Source: Leptospira sp. GIMC2001
GTDB taxonomy: Bacteria; Spirochaetota; Leptospiria; Leptospirales; Leptospiraceae
Length of the DNA stretch: 64,000 nt
Assembly: GCF_028462125.1 (NCBI RefSeq)
Contig: NZ_CP115467.1
Coordinates: 186,001-250,000, forward strand
Direction of reading: 5' to 3'
Part shown: positions 35,412 to 43,842 of the stretch, piece by piece
How positions within the stretch are numbered: the first letter of the stretch is position 1
Layout: the number at the start of each line of letters is the position of its first letter
Made by a program: the position numbers and the translations under genes
Notes under the pieces: model-generated
What the model was told of the DNA's origin: nothing
Database searches by the model: none
Seen by the model: only the letters and a program-made list of their open reading frames with translations

Positions 35412-37206
35412 ATTATTTGAACTAACCAATCGTTCCAAACTTGCGAAAAGTTCTGGAATAGTTTTAGAAAAAGATCCCCTTACGATCTTTCAAGCCATAG
35501 AAAATCAATCTACAAAAAACAATCTAAACAGTTTCAATATTTTTACGCCATCTGAAGAAAAACTCAAAATCTTAAAAATGGATCTGAGCCGATTTCGCGA
35601 AGCAGCAAAAACACTTTTGGAATTTCGCCTAGTTGCTCAAGTATTCGAAATCTATTATGAGTCAAGTAATGATAGTCTGCAATTGATGACTTACTATATT
35701 ACAGAAACGGAAACACTTAAGAATCCTAGACTGAGTTACGAATTGTTATTGGATCGGTCGGCTCAGTCGATTGTAAATTATTTCCAAGCAAGACCCGTTT
35801 CATCTGATCAAGAAATTAAGACCTTTGCATACAATTTGAACTCTGGTTCTATGTCAACTGATGCAAGCCTAATTCATTCTCTTTTCACCAATGATAACTT
35901 TGTTGTAATGCCAAGCAAAGATCATATTCGCGAATATACGAATGATCTAAGATTGAAGCTTTCAAGTTTCAATAATTTGATAGGAAGTCTTGATACTAGA
36001 TTTTTCTATATTCGAGAAGAGAATGCAAATTCAAGTTTTGAAATATTTAGATCGATTTTTGAGACGAGGATCATTCCTAATATAAGATCCAAAAGTCCAG
36101 AAATTGATCAGAGCATTCTATCTCAAGAAGATGACAACAATGTACTAAGGAAAAGTCTCGATTATTCAGGAGACTGGGAACATATCAGAAAATTATGTGA
36201 AATTTGTTTAGCTTCTCCGAAACTTTTTACGCCGACCGAGAAAATCTTCATTGATTCTATACTAAAACTGTCAATTGAAGCGGAAGGTTTTTACAAAAAA
36301 AATCAAAAGTCATTAAAAGATAAATTATTTTTGCAAATTGTAAAGAAACTAGATACGGGAACTGACTTGGATTCAATTTTTCTTCAAGTCAATTTAGAAG
36401 ATCCTGAATCAATCCCCAAAACTGTTTTGGATGCATTGCGACTAGATAGAGAAATTCTTTCGGCAGATTGGTATACTAGCAAGTACAAGATGTCTATTTT
36501 TGTAAAAAAGAAACCGACGACGCTTAAGTTGATTAATCAACTTATCTATGACCACCATAGATACAATTCAGAAATCATTTTGTTTCTAAAAGCTCTATTG
36601 GATGTCAATGAAAAGGATGTTTTCGAAGTTTTTCAAGATTCCCAGTTTGTTAAAATATATGGAAAGAATTTACAAGAAACCTATTTACGCTATATACCTT
36701 TCTTTTATAAATTTTTTGCTTGGATCGGAATTAAATCGATTATAAATGCTGGATACAGTAAGGCAAAATCTTTGATCCGATACTCACAAATGGAGAGGCA
36801 ATTCCAGCATGAGAAAAGACATGAGAAACGCGTCAATGACATGAGAGAAGCTCGTGCGCTAGAACTTGCCAAATTAGAAAAAGAACAGATGAAATTGTTT
36901 CTAACGCAAGCATTGGAAGCTATGTATTTTTTTCAAAAAACAATACCGACTGCGGAAGAAATAGGGAACTTCTATCCTTTGCTAAACCCTGAGAATTTAG
37001 AGAAAATATGCTCAGAGTTCGAGTTTGGAGTGGTCGAAAATGGCGGATTCCATTCGAAAAATTTAATATTCTTTCCGAATACCGAACAGTGGATGGATCA
37101 AAATCGTGAAATTCGTTATCTAATCGATGATATTCTAGAAGGTCGCATCAATGCCACGACAGATGTTGTACAAAGATGTAGTCTATTGAAAGAAAGACTC
37201 TCTTAG
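35401..37206 (+). CDS. Large protein of unknown function, 601 aa
   Basis: I do not recognise this protein. It has no signal peptide or clear membrane helix apart from one weak hydrophobic stretch (IPFFYKFFAWIGIKSII, about 440-456). It is mainly helical, with a Lys/Glu/Arg-rich coiled segment near 470-510 (KRHEKRVNDMREARALE). Its ATG overlaps the end of mtnB by 11 bases, so it is translationally coupled to methionine salvage. Its 3' end overlaps the convergent M61 gene by 24 bases. It may be limited to spirochaetes; no function is assigned. Confidence 0.65.
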   Translation: MTSELFELTNRSKLAKSSGIVLEKDPLTIFQAIENQSTKNNLNSFNIFTPSEEKLKILKMDLSRFREAAKTLLEFRLVAQVFEIYYESSNDSLQLMTYYITETETLKNPRLSYELLLDRSAQSIVNYFQARPVSSDQEIKTFAYNLNSGSMSTDASLIHSLFTNDNFVVMPSKDHIREYTNDLRLKLSSFNNLIGSLDTRFFYIREENANSSFEIFRSIFETRIIPNIRSKSPEIDQSILSQEDDNNVLRKSLDYSGDWEHIRKLCEICLASPKLFTPTEKIFIDSILKLSIEAEGFYKKNQKSLKDKLFLQIVKKLDTGTDLDSIFLQVNLEDPESIPKTVLDALRLDREILSADWYTSKYKMSIFVKKKPTTLKLINQLIYDHHRYNSEIILFLKALLDVNEKDVFEVFQDSQFVKIYGKNLQETYLRYIPFFYKFFAWIGIKSIINAGYSKAKSLIRYSQMERQFQHEKRHEKRVNDMREARALELAKLEKEQMKLFLTQALEAMYFFQKTIPTAEEIGNFYPLLNPENLEKICSEFEFGVVENGGFHSKNLIFFPNTEQWMDQNREIRYLIDDILEGRINATTDVVQRCSLLKERLS

Positions 37207-38883
37207 TACTAATTGTTCTTGATTTATTTCTGTTCCCAATACTAACTTTTTTACTTTGAAGCTAAGGATCGGATTGCATAGAACTTCTTTAATTCTATTC
37301 TTCCTTGATAATAAAATTTGTATTGGTTCTCGGTTATTGAGAGAATCTAAATAACTATTCAATGAACCAACCGTCCGAAATCGAATATTATTTATAGCTA
37401 ATATCTCATCACCTATATAGATATCCAATTGGGGATCCATCTTTGATTCAAATAATTTATTAACAATCAATCCGATTCCATTTTCTCGAAAGCTGAATCC
37501 CAGATCTATAGATTCTTTCTCTTCCAATTTATAAACTCCAATATAATGCAGATAATCATAAACTGGAATCCTTCTGGGTTGTGTTATATACGCGTCAAAT
37601 TCTGTTCTGAGATCCAAGCCTGTTACTTTTTTGGCAATATCAAAAAATTCAATCTTCGTGAAACCTCGTTTCTTAGATTCAAAAAATTCTGAATACAATT
37701 CTTTCATAATGTCAGTGAATGTCTTTTTACCAGATGTTTCTTTCAATATTCGAATGTACATACATAGAACTAATATTGCACCTTTGGTATAATAAGAAAC
37801 CACAGTATTGTTCGAATTCGCGTTTCTTTTATAGAATTTGTTCCAAGCAGTAAATGACGACTCTTCCAAGCTCATATAATCTTCAGCCGAGTTATCTTCC
37901 AATTGCGTGATATCTTCCATAAGTTTGTTAAGATATTCATCAATGGTTAGAATATGTGATTTCAATAAGAAAAATGCATCAAAGAAACTAGTGATTCCTT
38001 CTGCAATCCATAACTCACGAGTTAGATTCACATTATTGTAGTCAAAAGGTCCAAGAGCAATCGGTCTTATCCTTTTTATATTCCATAAATGAAAATATTC
38101 ATGCGCAAGAAGCTCTAACAATTTTAAGTATTCTTTTGGATCATCTATTTTACTTGGATCAAATATATTTACAGAACAAGAAGCGTGTTCTAAACCGCCA
38201 TAACCGGAATCAACTAATAACAGCATGAATAGATAGTATTCATTTGGATTGACTCCCATATATTCAATTTCAATTTCAATTATTTTCTTAAGATCAATTA
38301 GAAGCTGTTCTGTTTTATTTTTGCTTATGCTTCCTTCGATAACGATATCATGACGAGATCCATTTATATCTATCGCGATTGGATTGTTATTTGTAAGGAG
38401 AAAAGGTGAGTCGTACAATTCATCGTAATTATTTGCAAGAAATTGGTTCTGATTGATTCTTTCTAAAGAAGATAACACTCGAGCAAATTTGCCATTCAAT
38501 TCAAAAGAAATTGATATAGCAGAATTTTCAAAACCAACTGGGCATAGATATAAACCCGAAGAATTGATAAATCCAAAGTCCTCATCAAGATGATTGGTTC
38601 TTACTGATAGATCTTCGAATGCATAAATCAAATATTCTATTACAATTTCGCCTGAACCAAACACAACCCATTCCGATAAATTGGTCTGTTCCCAATTTTT
38701 ATTCGCACTAAATTTATGAAGATGCCTCGAGTAATCACGAATCATATAGGATCCGGGCGTCCAACTAGGAAGAGAAAAAACTGTTCTTTCTAAATCATTC
38801 TGCATTCTCAATCGAACAAAATAGAAATGTCGAGTTGTATCTAGTTTGGTAATCGTAAATTCAATTTGAGATAGAGGCATCAT
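37183..38883 (-). CDS. M61-family glycyl aminopeptidase-like, with PDZ
   Basis: A 566-residue cytosolic-looking metallopeptidase of family M61. The N-terminal part has WTPGSYMIRDY. The zinc site is HEYFH at residues 261-265, with Glu295 in LWIAEG; GGLEHASC (about 229-236) is the conserved upstream block. A PDZ domain ends the protein (about 470-540, with IGDEILAINNIRFR). The order and length match the family. It probably trims Gly- or Ala-starting peptides. The first two codons are both ATG, and 38883 is used; there is no strong Shine-Dalgarno. It diverges from the leader region of the ECF sigma operon. Confidence 0.88.
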   Translation of the reverse strand: MMPLSQIEFTITKLDTTRHFYFVRLRMQNDLERTVFSLPSWTPGSYMIRDYSRHLHKFSANKNWEQTNLSEWVVFGSGEIVIEYLIYAFEDLSVRTNHLDEDFGFINSSGLYLCPVGFENSAISISFELNGKFARVLSSLERINQNQFLANNYDELYDSPFLLTNNNPIAIDINGSRHDIVIEGSISKNKTEQLLIDLKKIIEIEIEYMGVNPNEYYLFMLLLVDSGYGGLEHASCSVNIFDPSKIDDPKEYLKLLELLAHEYFHLWNIKRIRPIALGPFDYNNVNLTRELWIAEGITSFFDAFFLLKSHILTIDEYLNKLMEDITQLEDNSAEDYMSLEESSFTAWNKFYKRNANSNNTVVSYYTKGAILVLCMYIRILKETSGKKTFTDIMKELYSEFFESKKRGFTKIEFFDIAKKVTGLDLRTEFDAYITQPRRIPVYDYLHYIGVYKLEEKESIDLGFSFRENGIGLIVNKLFESKMDPQLDIYIGDEILAINNIRFRTVGSLNSYLDSLNNREPIQILLSRKNRIKEVLCNPILSFKVKKLVLGTEINQEQLVLRESFFQ

Positions 38884-38933
38884 AGACTTACAACCAGGCT
38901 AATAAAAAAAAGTAAAATGTCATTCCTTTTCCC

Positions 38934-38971
38934 TTGACTTTCGCTATCGCCAAAAACAATTTGTAGATAGC
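38934..38971 (+). promoter_or_regulatory. Possible promoter/operator before the leader ORF
   Basis: A TTGACT (38934-38939) is followed at once by an inverted repeat, GCTATC at 38943-38948 and GATAGC at 38966-38971. No good -10 stands at 17 bases. The inverted repeat could be an operator or short hairpin. An ECF-type promoter may be present instead; I cannot name its consensus. Confidence 0.25.
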
Positions 38972-38990
38972 AAAAAAGGAGGTGGTCAAA

Positions 38991-39038
38991 TTGAGTAATA
39001 GTTTAAAACAAAAGACTGGCGAGGTGGCTGAGCGGTAA
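38991..39038 (+). CDS. Candidate leader peptide, 15 aa
   Basis: TTG 38991 follows a nearly perfect Shine-Dalgarno (AAGGAGGTGG, eight bases before). The frame encodes MSNSLKQKTGEVAER and closes with TAA at 39036. The last codons form the left arm of an RNA stem, so translation would disrupt it. Either a regulatory leader peptide or a remnant of a longer gene fits. It precedes the ECF sigma operon. No homology is claimed. Confidence 0.4.
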   Translation: MSNSLKQKTGEVAER

Positions 39039-39196
39039 GCAATAACGCTCTACTACGTGTTAGTGAGCCGCTTGGCTTGCTGCAATCCAAACAGACCACC
39101 GACTTCCTTCGGCTCCAAGAGCTGGTCACTCAACTGGGCAGTGAATACTGCAGACGCTGAAGGAAGTTTCCCATTTGAATTTTTTTTCTTTTTTTT
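39019..39196 (+). ncRNA. Two-domain structured leader RNA candidate upstream of ECF sigma
   Basis: Between the M61 gene and the sigma gene the plus strand can fold in two parts. Part one pairs 39027-39035 with 39068-39076 (nine pairs, two G-U), and inside it 39043-39048 with 39057-39062, with an outer 39023-39026/39097-39100 closing stem. Part two is a 13-pair stem, 39101-39113 with 39156-39168, holding a hairpin 39138-39142/39047-39151-type arm (GCAGT, GAAT loop, ACTGC at 39147-39151). A T-rich tract lies at 39180-39196. The 5' end of the transcript is not known. It could be a cis-regulator or an independent small RNA. It matches none of the riboswitches I know. Confidence 0.4.
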
Positions 39197-39237
39197 CCCA
39201 ATTTGTAACTTAATGGCGATGCCAAGCGAAACTACCC

Positions 39238-39789
39238 GTGAGTGATTTAGATAACAAAGAACTTAGGTGGAGTCGATGGATGCTTGATGCCAAGTCTGGC
39301 AACGAAGACTCTTACAAAAAATTATTGAGTGAATTGGCGAATGAATTGGAAGCAATACTAAATAAAAAAATCTATTCTTCAGATGATAGGGAAGATCTAC
39401 TGCAAGAAATCTTACTCTCCATACACAAAGCGCGCCATAGTTATGATACGAGCCGCAAATTTCGTCCATGGTTCAATGCTATAGTTCATCATAAAATTAT
39501 TGACTATATTCGATTTTATACAAAATCACAGATCATTGATTACGTCGCCGATGAATTGGAATATTTACCTAAACCGGAAGAATTTGATCATAGCGAGCAA
39601 TTACAAGCAATTCGAGATGCGATTCGAATTCTACCTTCCAAGCAGAAAATAGTAATTGAACTACTCAAAATTCAAGGAAAATCCATTAAAGAGACAGCAA
39701 TCATAACAGGTATGAGTATATCGGCAGTTAAAGTAACATCGCATCGCGGGATCATCAATCTTAAAAAGGCTCTAAATCGAAATGAATAG
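39238..39789 (+). CDS. ECF-type RNA polymerase sigma factor
   Basis: A 183-residue sigma factor. Region 2 is at about 45-110 (DREDLLQEILLSIHKARHSY, then FRPWFNAIVHHKIIDYIR) and region 4 at about 130-180 (LPSKQKIVIELLKIQGKSI, then TGMSISAVKVTSHRG). GTG 39238 is the start that fits the family. It has no Shine-Dalgarno of its own; a preceding open frame (starting 39057 or 39213) ends in TGA at 39243-39245, overlapping this GTG by eight bases, so translation may be coupled. The next gene is its anti-sigma factor, overlapping by 8 bases. It probably governs an envelope or oxidative response. Confidence 0.88.
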   Translation: MSDLDNKELRWSRWMLDAKSGNEDSYKKLLSELANELEAILNKKIYSSDDREDLLQEILLSIHKARHSYDTSRKFRPWFNAIVHHKIIDYIRFYTKSQIIDYVADELEYLPKPEEFDHSEQLQAIRDAIRILPSKQKIVIELLKIQGKSIKETAIITGMSISAVKVTSHRGIINLKKALNRNE

Positions 39790-40390
39790 AAACGAATTTA
39801 TTCAAGCTCTTGCAATAGAGTTACGAAATCCAGAAAAGCAGTTATCCAAAACACCCATTGTCTTGTTTTTTTGTTTTGGTTTCTTTGCGATGGGACTAGA
39901 AATTTATTTGAAACCAATACAGGGACTTGAATTCAATTCTAAGACATTATTCCCGATTACAAGTTTTATCGCAGCATCGTTTCTTTTGTTTTTTTATACA
40001 AGACCAGGTGACAATATACAGTTTGGTTTATTGTTCGTAGCAGCGATTCTTGTAACACGGTTTGCTTATTTAGGATATTTTCTAGATGTACATTTGTTAA
40101 TGAGTCCAAAATTTTGGAGCTTAAATCATATTTTTTGTCCTACTCATATTCTCTACTACTCAGTACCAAGTTTTATATTAATTACGGCATGGCTTAAATA
40201 TAGATGCTCAACTAATCCCTATTCTGCGATATTTATAGGAGGAGTCGCCTCAGCTGGTCTATCTGAAATAATCCTGAATCTCTTTTGTGCTGCCTCATCG
40301 GCACAACATTTAATGATTTGGCATTTTATACCTTGGATCATTCCAATAGCAATGGGTTTAGTATTCGCAAGACGGCTTACGGCTTGGTAA
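39782..40390 (+). CDS. NrsF/DUF1109-like membrane anti-sigma factor
   Basis: A 202-residue protein with a short cytosolic N-terminus and six membrane helices. It overlaps the sigma gene by 8 bases, as expected for a sigma/anti-sigma pair. Conserved cysteines in HIFCPTH and LFCAASSAQHLMIWHF fit the DUF1109/NrsF family, in which paired Cys residues near the membrane sense metal or redox stress and release the sigma factor. The fit is by motif and topology, so moderately sure. The gene is followed by a 76-base GATT tract. Confidence 0.75.
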   Translation: MNRNEFIQALAIELRNPEKQLSKTPIVLFFCFGFFAMGLEIYLKPIQGLEFNSKTLFPITSFIAASFLLFFYTRPGDNIQFGLLFVAAILVTRFAYLGYFLDVHLLMSPKFWSLNHIFCPTHILYYSVPSFILITAWLKYRCSTNPYSAIFIGGVASAGLSEIILNLFCAASSAQHLMIWHFIPWIIPIAMGLVFARRLTAW

Positions 40391-40444
40391 TCTTTAAGTC
40401 AATTTGTTTCTGAAATCAAAGTAGAATCAATTAATCGATACCTA

Positions 40445-40520
<76 letters not shown>

Positions 40521-40542
40521 AGTTAATTAATAGATAAATAAA

Positions 40543-40563
40543 TAGATAGATAGATAGATAGAT
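40543..40563. repeat. (TAGA)5 microsatellite
   Basis: Five copies of TAGA plus one base follow the GATT tract after a 22-base AT-rich spacer with irregular TAAATA units. Both tracts sit in the same 202-base convergent gap. Confidence 0.9.
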
Positions 40564-40592
40564 CCATGCATATATATTTATACATCAATAGA

Positions 40593-41549
40593 TCAATCTG
40601 GGATTTTCTGATCAAGCTTATAAATTAGTTCAATAATCCTACCATGTTGGTTCCAAGGAAGAAAATGATTCCAATTTGGATCTGTCTCCACGATTAAGTT
40701 ATCGTTATTATGATCTAACATTGACTTGCCGAATCGTACATTATCGATCGGAACAAGTGAATCTTCTCCACCATGCAAAAAAGCTACTGGAACTTTTATT
40801 TTATTCCAGAGTGGAAGCATAGAAGTAAGTTCATTTTTTAATTCAATAATTTCTTTATTGGAAGTAATTAAATCTATCGGTAGCAGAAATTGAATGATTT
40901 TGTACTCAGCTAGACTATTAAACCATTCTTTCTTTTCTAGATCGGGAGAAATGGACGCAGCAACAAAAACCAATCCATCTACTAAATTCGGATGATCCAT
41001 TGCAAGTCTAGCGGCAACTGGGCCTCCGAAAGAATGTCCTACAAGAATAACTTTTTTACGATCACGAAAACTAGCGATCAATGCTGCTATCCGATCCGCC
41101 TGTTCTTTAAGACTTAGTATTGCAATTCCACGATCCGATCCTCCATAGCCAGGACGATCTACAGATATCAAATTAAAATCTTGGTTTATCTCTGGATTGT
41201 TTAAAATATTTAGATAGTCACTCCAACCGCCTGGTGATCCATGAATGAATACTACATATTTTCTTGAGTTTGGATGATACTGAGAAATTGCATTTACAGT
41301 TATAAATCTAAGATTTGCAACCTTACTTGAATCAATCTGAGATTGAATTTTCAAAATGCTTTGATTTGCAATTAGACCTTGTGCTTTAAATTTAGATTGG
41401 AAATCTTCTGAAGATTCATGGCTGCAAGATGTAAATCTACAATTGTTTACAATACTAAATATTGAAATAATTAAGAATATTCGAAATATTTTATATACTT
41501 CAACATATTTATATATTCTATTTTTGATGTATTTAAAATTCCTAAACAT
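40593..41549 (-). CDS. Alpha/beta hydrolase, probable lipoprotein
   Basis: A 318-residue hydrolase. The oxyanion loop FIHGSPGGW, the nucleophile elbow GHSFGG, an acid near LHGGEDSLVP and the base His in WNHFLPW are all visible. The N-terminus has a hydrophobic stretch followed by IVNNC, a relaxed lipobox candidate at Cys37. The substrate is unknown; esterase is likely. Its start overlaps the cyclase stop by 8 bases, so it follows the cyclase in an operon. The convergent microsatellite lies beyond its end. Confidence 0.78.
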   Translation of the reverse strand: MFRNFKYIKNRIYKYVEVYKIFRIFLIISIFSIVNNCRFTSCSHESSEDFQSKFKAQGLIANQSILKIQSQIDSSKVANLRFITVNAISQYHPNSRKYVVFIHGSPGGWSDYLNILNNPEINQDFNLISVDRPGYGGSDRGIAILSLKEQADRIAALIASFRDRKKVILVGHSFGGPVAARLAMDHPNLVDGLVFVAASISPDLEKKEWFNSLAEYKIIQFLLPIDLITSNKEIIELKNELTSMLPLWNKIKVPVAFLHGGEDSLVPIDNVRFGKSMLDHNNDNLIVETDPNWNHFLPWNQHGRIIELIYKLDQKIPD

Positions 41550-42765
41550 CTTTAATATTATTTATATATTTATTTTTCAATCCATGAACAAGAAACATTT
41601 CCATGGGTCCTTTATTTTTTGCATCAATTTTGCCTCGACTCTCACATTCGAAGTATTCATGAACTAAATCATAGGTGGTCTTAGATACATTGACCTTTCC
41701 TATAACTCCGCTTGACTCAAGACGACTTGCAGTATTAACCGTGTCGCCCCAGATATCATAAGCGAATTTGTCCTTACCCACAACACCAGCAACAACGTCT
41801 CCAGAGTGGATTCCTAAACGAAACTCCCAGCAAGGACGATTGTTTTTCTTCCGATCAATACGGAATTCTTCCATAAATTTAACCAGATCTAATGCGCATA
41901 GCACCGCATAGATGGCATGTGCTTGCAGTTTATTTGGAAGCCCTGCAACTGCCATATAAGAATCTCCAATTGTTTTGATTTTTTCGATTTTATGTTTCTT
42001 TACAATGCGATCAAAATTTGTAAAAATATAATCCAATTCGCTGATAAGCTCAGACGGACTCATGGATTCAGCAATTTTTGTAAATCCAACCATATCACAG
42101 AATAGTACAGATACTGAAGTATGGCTTGCAGGTTTGACAAAATTGTATTTTTTTAGTTCGTCTGCAATTGACTCTGGCAAAATATTTAAAAGCAAAGATT
42201 CCGATTTTTTTCTCTCAACATTAAGATTCTGAACTAAAATAAAAATCAAAATCCCATTTAAGATCAAAACAAATGAATAGTTCAAGTAAACATCGATATA
42301 TCTTTCTTCCCTTGATGAATATTGAATCATCAGCTCAGGATGAAAATATTCGATGTAGAACAAACCTGAAATTACGGCAAGAAACACAAGATAAACTGCA
42401 ACAATCTGATGATTCTCCAAAAGTATAGTTGCAATTACTAAAGCCGGGATTATGTAATAGTGAGCTCCTCCTGTTGATCCAGAATTCGTGAACCAATTTA
42501 TTGACAAATAGGTTAAAAGAGTTATAGAAAACGGCCAAAAAAGTTTTTTAGTGAGATTTTTGAATCTAGAGAGGTAGTAGAGCATTAGAAAAATTAAGCC
42601 TGATCCAAAAGTGATCGCAAAAATTGTCCATGAATTCGGTAAATGAAAGACAAAAAAAGAACCTAAAATATTCAACACAGCATTTACAAAAGTTATGGAA
42701 TTGAAAAGTCGAAATTCCAAGCTCGTAAACTTTGGATCTCCTGCAAAGCGTTCAAAAATTTTCAT
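41542..42765 (-). CDS. Membrane adenylate cyclase, class III
   Basis: A 407-residue protein with six membrane helices (about 20-180), a signalling helix (LLLNILPESIADELKKY) and a class III cyclase domain. Metal Asp residues are 224 (FCDMVGF) and 268 (KTIGDSY). The adenine-specific Lys of KIKTIGD and Asp of YDIWGD are present, so cAMP is the product. The Asn/Arg motif is TVNTASRLES. The six-helix sensor has no large loop, so a membrane or redox signal is likely. The next gene on this strand is an alpha/beta hydrolase overlapping by 8 bases. Confidence 0.9.
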   Translation of the reverse strand: MKIFERFAGDPKFTSLEFRLFNSITFVNAVLNILGSFFVFHLPNSWTIFAITFGSGLIFLMLYYLSRFKNLTKKLFWPFSITLLTYLSINWFTNSGSTGGAHYYIIPALVIATILLENHQIVAVYLVFLAVISGLFYIEYFHPELMIQYSSREERYIDVYLNYSFVLILNGILIFILVQNLNVERKKSESLLLNILPESIADELKKYNFVKPASHTSVSVLFCDMVGFTKIAESMSPSELISELDYIFTNFDRIVKKHKIEKIKTIGDSYMAVAGLPNKLQAHAIYAVLCALDLVKFMEEFRIDRKKNNRPCWEFRLGIHSGDVVAGVVGKDKFAYDIWGDTVNTASRLESSGVIGKVNVSKTTYDLVHEYFECESRGKIDAKNKGPMEMFLVHGLKNKYINNIKDV

Positions 42766-42838
42766 AAAACCTACCTAATAATTCTTCAGAAATGTAACAT
42801 TCCTTTTCTTCAGACGAACCAAAAAGCAAGGATGTTCT

Positions 42839-43291
42839 ATGTTTAGAAAAAACAATTTTTTATTCGCTTTTTCAATTCTAGTTATAGTCTTTCCACTCTT
42901 GGGAAATGAACCAACTGTAATTGAGATCACGCAATCTCCATGCAAATTTGATCAATTGGAAAAAGATACAAGTAAATATACTACATCCAAATCGCAAGAT
43001 TGTGAATTAATCAATCAAACATCCATAAAACTACGAAAAAATAAATTTAAAACTTTGAAACTGACTTCAGGACATTATATTTTCCGAGTGACAAACGATG
43101 GAATTCCATATGAAGTTGGTTTCTATCTACGAGGAACCGGTTTAAGTTGGCTCACCTTACCTAGTGTGAGTGGCGGAGATTTAATGAATGGACAAACTAA
43201 AGAATACAAATTGTATTTAGAACCAGGAAAGTACAAGATCAGTTGCCCACTCAATCCAACTCCTGACTATGACTTGATTGTCGAAAAGTAA
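42839..43291 (+). CDS. Cupredoxin-like exported protein
   Basis: A 150-residue exported protein (signal about 1-22). The C-terminal part is cupredoxin-like: GHYIFRVTNDG, GGDLMNGQTKEYKL and LEPGKYKISCPLNP. The Cys of KISC sits where the copper Cys of blue-copper proteins lies, but the usual downstream His is replaced (NPTPDY) and no Met ligand follows. It therefore may not bind copper as a classic type I site. It is the first gene of a plus-strand run with the DinB-like gene 8 bases downstream. Confidence 0.6.
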   Translation: MFRKNNFLFAFSILVIVFPLLGNEPTVIEITQSPCKFDQLEKDTSKYTTSKSQDCELINQTSIKLRKNKFKTLKLTSGHYIFRVTNDGIPYEVGFYLRGTGLSWLTLPSVSGGDLMNGQTKEYKLYLEPGKYKISCPLNPTPDYDLIVEK

Positions 43292-43299
43292 ACTATCAC

Positions 43300-43842
43300 A
43301 TGAATATAACTAAAACTCTAACTCATGAATTTGCAGAGATCATTCAACTACTCAATCAATTTGAAGATCATGATTATAGTAAACTTCAATCAATCATAGG
43401 TGGAAGCAGTATCGGACAACATGTACGGCATATCTTTGAATTCTCAGAATGTTTATTATATGGGCAAAGTAAGAAATTATCTGATGAGACAATTGTATTC
43501 TCGTACGATGATAGAAAACGCAACTACCTAATTGAGCAATCTACCTCATTTGCAATTAGTAATTTCAAAACTATGATCGACTTATTAGAATCTGAAGAAT
43601 ACGATCTAAATATGGAATTGAATCTGCAACATAGAATTGGTGGCAATACAAATCTCAATCTCATTACAACCTTTGGAAGAGAATTGCTATACATCCTAGA
43701 TCACACAATTCATCACCTAGCGATCATTCGAATCGCAGTTGAGAAACTTTATCCTTGGATTGATTTGCCGAAGGAGTTTGGATTTACGGAATCTACAATT
43801 CGTGCAAAAACTTTTATCCAAGAAAAACAGACTCAAATATGA
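43300..43842 (+). CDS. DinB-like four-helix metalloprotein
   Basis: A 180-residue DinB/YfiT-type helical bundle. The metal ligands are His in IGQHVRHIFEF and the HxxxH-like DHTIHHLAIIR in the last helix. Members are metal-dependent transferases or thiol-dependent enzymes; the substrate is unknown here. It is in an operon with the cupredoxin-like and the DedA/ATP-grasp genes, and overlaps the latter by 4 bases (ATGA). Confidence 0.78.
   Translation: MNITKTLTHEFAEIIQLLNQFEDHDYSKLQSIIGGSSIGQHVRHIFEFSECLLYGQSKKLSDETIVFSYDDRKRNYLIEQSTSFAISNFKTMIDLLESEEYDLNMELNLQHRIGGNTNLNLITTFGRELLYILDHTIHHLAIIRIAVEKLYPWIDLPKEFGFTESTIRAKTFIQEKQTQI

Noticed and set aside
39019..39076. tRNA-like 5' end (GCGAGGTGGCTGAGCGG) resembling tRNA-Leu/Ser
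   Set aside because: No seven-base anticodon loop, no T-arm GTTCGA-type loop and no acceptor partner; the stretch pairs better with 39068-39076 as a long hairpin.
39057..39245. 62-codon frame before the sigma gene
   Set aside because: Its composition follows the RNA stems and T-tract (runs of Phe) and it has no Shine-Dalgarno; noted only because its stop overlaps the sigma GTG.
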